64,000 nucleotides of DNA from Pelistega sp. (GTDB lineage: Bacteria > Pseudomonadota > Gammaproteobacteria > Burkholderiales > Burkholderiaceae_B), in contig JAUNUI010000001.1 of the NCBI GenBank assembly GCA_030538255.1, forward strand, positions 173,827 through 237,826, in the 5' to 3' direction. The notes beneath the pieces were generated by a model. The model saw nothing but the letters and a program-made list of their open reading frames with translations. It had not been told where the DNA came from and ran no database searches. Made by a program: the position numbers and the translations under genes. Positions 62,469 to 64,000 of this stretch are shown piece by piece; position 1 is the stretch's first letter, and every line of letters begins with the position of its first letter.

Positions 62469-63401
62469 ATGGTGAATGCAGAAATGCTACGGTTTTACTG
62501 GAAACTGGGTGAGCAAATTGTTCAGCAGCAAGTAGGTTATGCATGGGGAGATGGTTTTTTAAAGCAGCTGAGTCAAGATCTTATGGCAGAATTTCCTGAT
62601 ATTAAAGGGTTTTCTAGGCGAAATTTGGAGTATATTCGACGCTGGTATTTGTTTTGGTCGCAAGATGCTTTAATTGCGCAACAGCTTGTTGCGCAATTAG
62701 ATCAACTACCATGGGGGCATCACACAACTATTTTAGATAAGTGTAAGTCTTTAGAGTCCGCTCGGTTTTATTTGCAAGCAAGTGTTCAACATGGATGGAG
62801 TCGAGCGGTATTAACTCATCAAATTGAGTCTCAACTTTGGCAGCGGCAAGGCATAGCAATTAATAATTTTAGTGTGACTTTGTCTCCTGTGCAATCCGAC
62901 TTGGTTGGACAAACTCTTAAAGACCCATATGTTTTTGATTTTTTGAATCTGAGTCCTGAATATAATGAGCGGCAGCTGGAGCAAGCCCTGATTGACAAAA
63001 TTAGTCATTTTTTAATTGAATTGGGAGTTGGTTTTGCTTATGTAGGGAAGCAAGTGCCTTTGTTGGTTGGGCAACGTGAATTCTATTTGGATTTACTTTT
63101 CTATCACACTAAATTGCATTGTTATGTTGTGGTTGAGTTAAAGGTGGTTGATTTTGAGCCTGAGCATATTGGCAAACTAAATTTTTATATTAAAGCTGTC
63201 GATGAACAAATTAAAACCACGTATGATCACCCGACAATTGGTTTGCTGCTGTGCAAAAGCAAAGATCATCTGGTTGCTCAATATGCATTGAGTGATGTGA
63301 AAAAACCAATCGGTATTTCTGCTTATGAGCTTAAGAAGGTGTTGCCTAGCGTGGAACAATTGGAAAAAGAATTAAAACATTTAGGGAGGGAGGAGGAGTA
63401 A
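62469..63401 (+). CDS. DUF1016 (YhcG) PDDEXK nuclease-family protein
   Basis: 310-residue YhcG-like protein common in mobile and defence regions. The N-terminal domain (about 1-160) contains MLRFYWKLGEQIVQQQ and FSRRNLEYIRRWYLFWSQ; the C-terminal nuclease domain has FYLDLLFYHTKLHCYVVVELK, with the acidic D and E-x-K of a PDDEXK core. An in-frame TAG separates about 29 codons of upstream homologous sequence, so the gene may be damaged at its 5' end. Function is unknown, perhaps DNA cleavage. Intact C-terminal half argues for recent inactivation. Confidence 0.82.
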   Translation: MVNAEMLRFYWKLGEQIVQQQVGYAWGDGFLKQLSQDLMAEFPDIKGFSRRNLEYIRRWYLFWSQDALIAQQLVAQLDQLPWGHHTTILDKCKSLESARFYLQASVQHGWSRAVLTHQIESQLWQRQGIAINNFSVTLSPVQSDLVGQTLKDPYVFDFLNLSPEYNERQLEQALIDKISHFLIELGVGFAYVGKQVPLLVGQREFYLDLLFYHTKLHCYVVVELKVVDFEPEHIGKLNFYIKAVDEQIKTTYDHPTIGLLLCKSKDHLVAQYALSDVKKPIGISAYELKKVLPSVEQLEKELKHLGREEE

Positions 63402-63753
63402 TTTTAGCGGTTGTTGCCTAAGTGGGATTCTGCTTGGTAAAAGAGTGACTAAAACTCGATGCTTGGGTTTTACCAAGCTAGGCTCAATCAGAAATTTCGG
63501 AATAACAATGTAGGCAGTATAAAATTTGGCAATTAACGTTAGATCGCACTACAAAAGTAAAGGCTAGTTTTATTAAGTTGCGCCGTAAAACTTCGCCGTT
63601 CACGGCGGAGATACAAGGCGCGGACTGCATAGCAGTCCCAAACCGTCCATGTTCAGCTAATCAAGCGTTGTCTACTGTTCTTCAATCAGTTTCTTTTTCC
63701 ATAAACCAAGTGTAGAATGTTGAATTGCCCAAAATCCTATTATCCATGAAAAC
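63402..63753. other. region upstream of the TnpB-type gene with two hairpins
   Basis: A GC-rich pair, CGCCGT (63594-63599) with ACGGCG (63602-63607), and GGACTGC (63622-63628) with GCAGTCC (63632-63638), stand about 120-160 bases before the gene. IS200/IS605-family elements carry subterminal hairpins at their ends, so one may be the left end. No gene is supported here. Confidence 0.5.
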
Positions 63754-64000
63754 ATGTTGATACGTAAAGCATTTAAATTTGAATTGATGCCAAACGGTGC
63801 ACAAATCCGCAAGATGAAACAATCTTGCGGTTGTTCGCGTTTTGTATTTAATCGTGCTTTGGCGTATCAAAATGCGCAATATCAACAGGATAATTCATTT
63901 AAGTTTAGTTACACCAAAGTCGCAAATTTATTGCCTGAATGGAAACGCGAGCTAATGTGGTTAAAAGACTGCCCCAGCCAAGTTTTGCAACAAAGTTTGA
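63754..64000 (+). CDS. TnpB-type (IS200/IS605 OrfB) protein, 3' end outside window
   Basis: The first 82 codons of an RNA-guided nuclease/transposase-accessory protein. MLIRKAFKFELMPNGAQIRKM with CGCSRFVFNRALAYQ is the conserved N-terminal helix-turn-helix region of IS605 OrfB, and ANLLPEWKRELMWLKDCPSQ with VLQQSL follows as in the family. No tnpA (Y1 transposase) precedes it, so it may be a stand-alone IS1341-type copy. The catalytic RuvC part and zinc finger lie beyond base 64000. Confidence 0.88.
   Translation, partial: MLIRKAFKFELMPNGAQIRKMKQSCGCSRFVFNRALAYQNAQYQQDNSFKFSYTKVANLLPEWKRELMWLKDCPSQVLQQSL

Noticed and set aside
63682-63885. 67-codon minus-strand frame opposite the TnpB gene
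   Set aside because: Shadow of the TnpB reading frame, which has clear family sequence.

Overview
The window is chromosomal DNA of a Gram-negative bacterium. The gene set (beta-proteobacterial 15-bp-class ilvIHC and psd-pssA, rpsO-pnp, bamC-dapA, a Neisseria/Bordetella-type general porin, a Bug/TctC solute-binding protein, many acyl-CoA dehydrogenases) points to the Burkholderiales, most likely the family Alcaligenaceae. The base composition looks clearly more AT-rich than Bordetella or Achromobacter, so a lower-GC relative such as an Oligella- or Pelistega-like organism is my best guess; this is inference, not proof.

Layout. 1-3.3 kb: branched-chain amino acid synthesis (ilvI partial, ilvH, ilvC). 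3.6-5.7 kb: an amino acid binding protein and an aminotransferase. 6.2-34 kb: a large catabolic region with a porin, a Bug/TctC protein plus an acyl-CoA dehydrogenase, a complete LivHMGF ABC transporter with its binding protein, a quinone oxidoreductase, a ComB-like phosphatase plus a hotdog thioesterase, a thiolase / SDR / APH-type kinase / ACAD11-like dehydrogenase / acyl-CoA ligase set, an EamA exporter, an enoyl-CoA hydratase plus nitronate monooxygenase-like pair, an IclR regulator, a PimC/PimD-like dehydrogenase pair and a PimF/FadB-like multifunctional enzyme. 34-41 kb: MFS efflux pump, psd-pssA, lipoprotein, rpsO, pnp. 41-57.6 kb: ogt, gldA, a MetQ-like protein, gdhA, an SLC13-type permease, a giant indolepyruvate ferredoxin oxidoreductase with a divergent LysR regulator, a racemase, bamC, dapA and a YciO/YrdC protein. 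57.8-64 kb: five tRNA genes (Arg, His, Pro, Leu, Ser) among antitoxin genes whose toxins are missing or decayed, a TauE permease, a tyrosine/arginine-rich lipoprotein, a DUF1016 nuclease with an in-frame stop, and the start of a TnpB-type gene.

How it works together. The catabolic region appears to be one regulon. A 15-bp palindrome with consensus TTCYGCATNGCAGAA occurs in front of the porin, between tctC and livH, between the thioesterase and the thiolase, just upstream of the IclR gene itself, and between the divergent PimC-like and PimF-like genes. The simplest reading is that the IclR protein binds these sites and controls uptake (porin, Liv transporter, Bug protein), CoA activation (ligase), possible phosphorylation of a hydroxyacyl-CoA (kinase plus ACAD11-like enzyme), and beta-oxidation (dehydrogenases, hydratase/dehydrogenase, thiolase). 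The substrate cannot be read from sequence; dicarboxylic, hydroxylated or ring-derived carboxylic acids are plausible.

The intergenic regions carry many short degenerate tandem or paired repeats, different at each locus, several of them copying the 3' end and stop codon of the neighbouring gene. I saw no CRISPR array and no rRNA.
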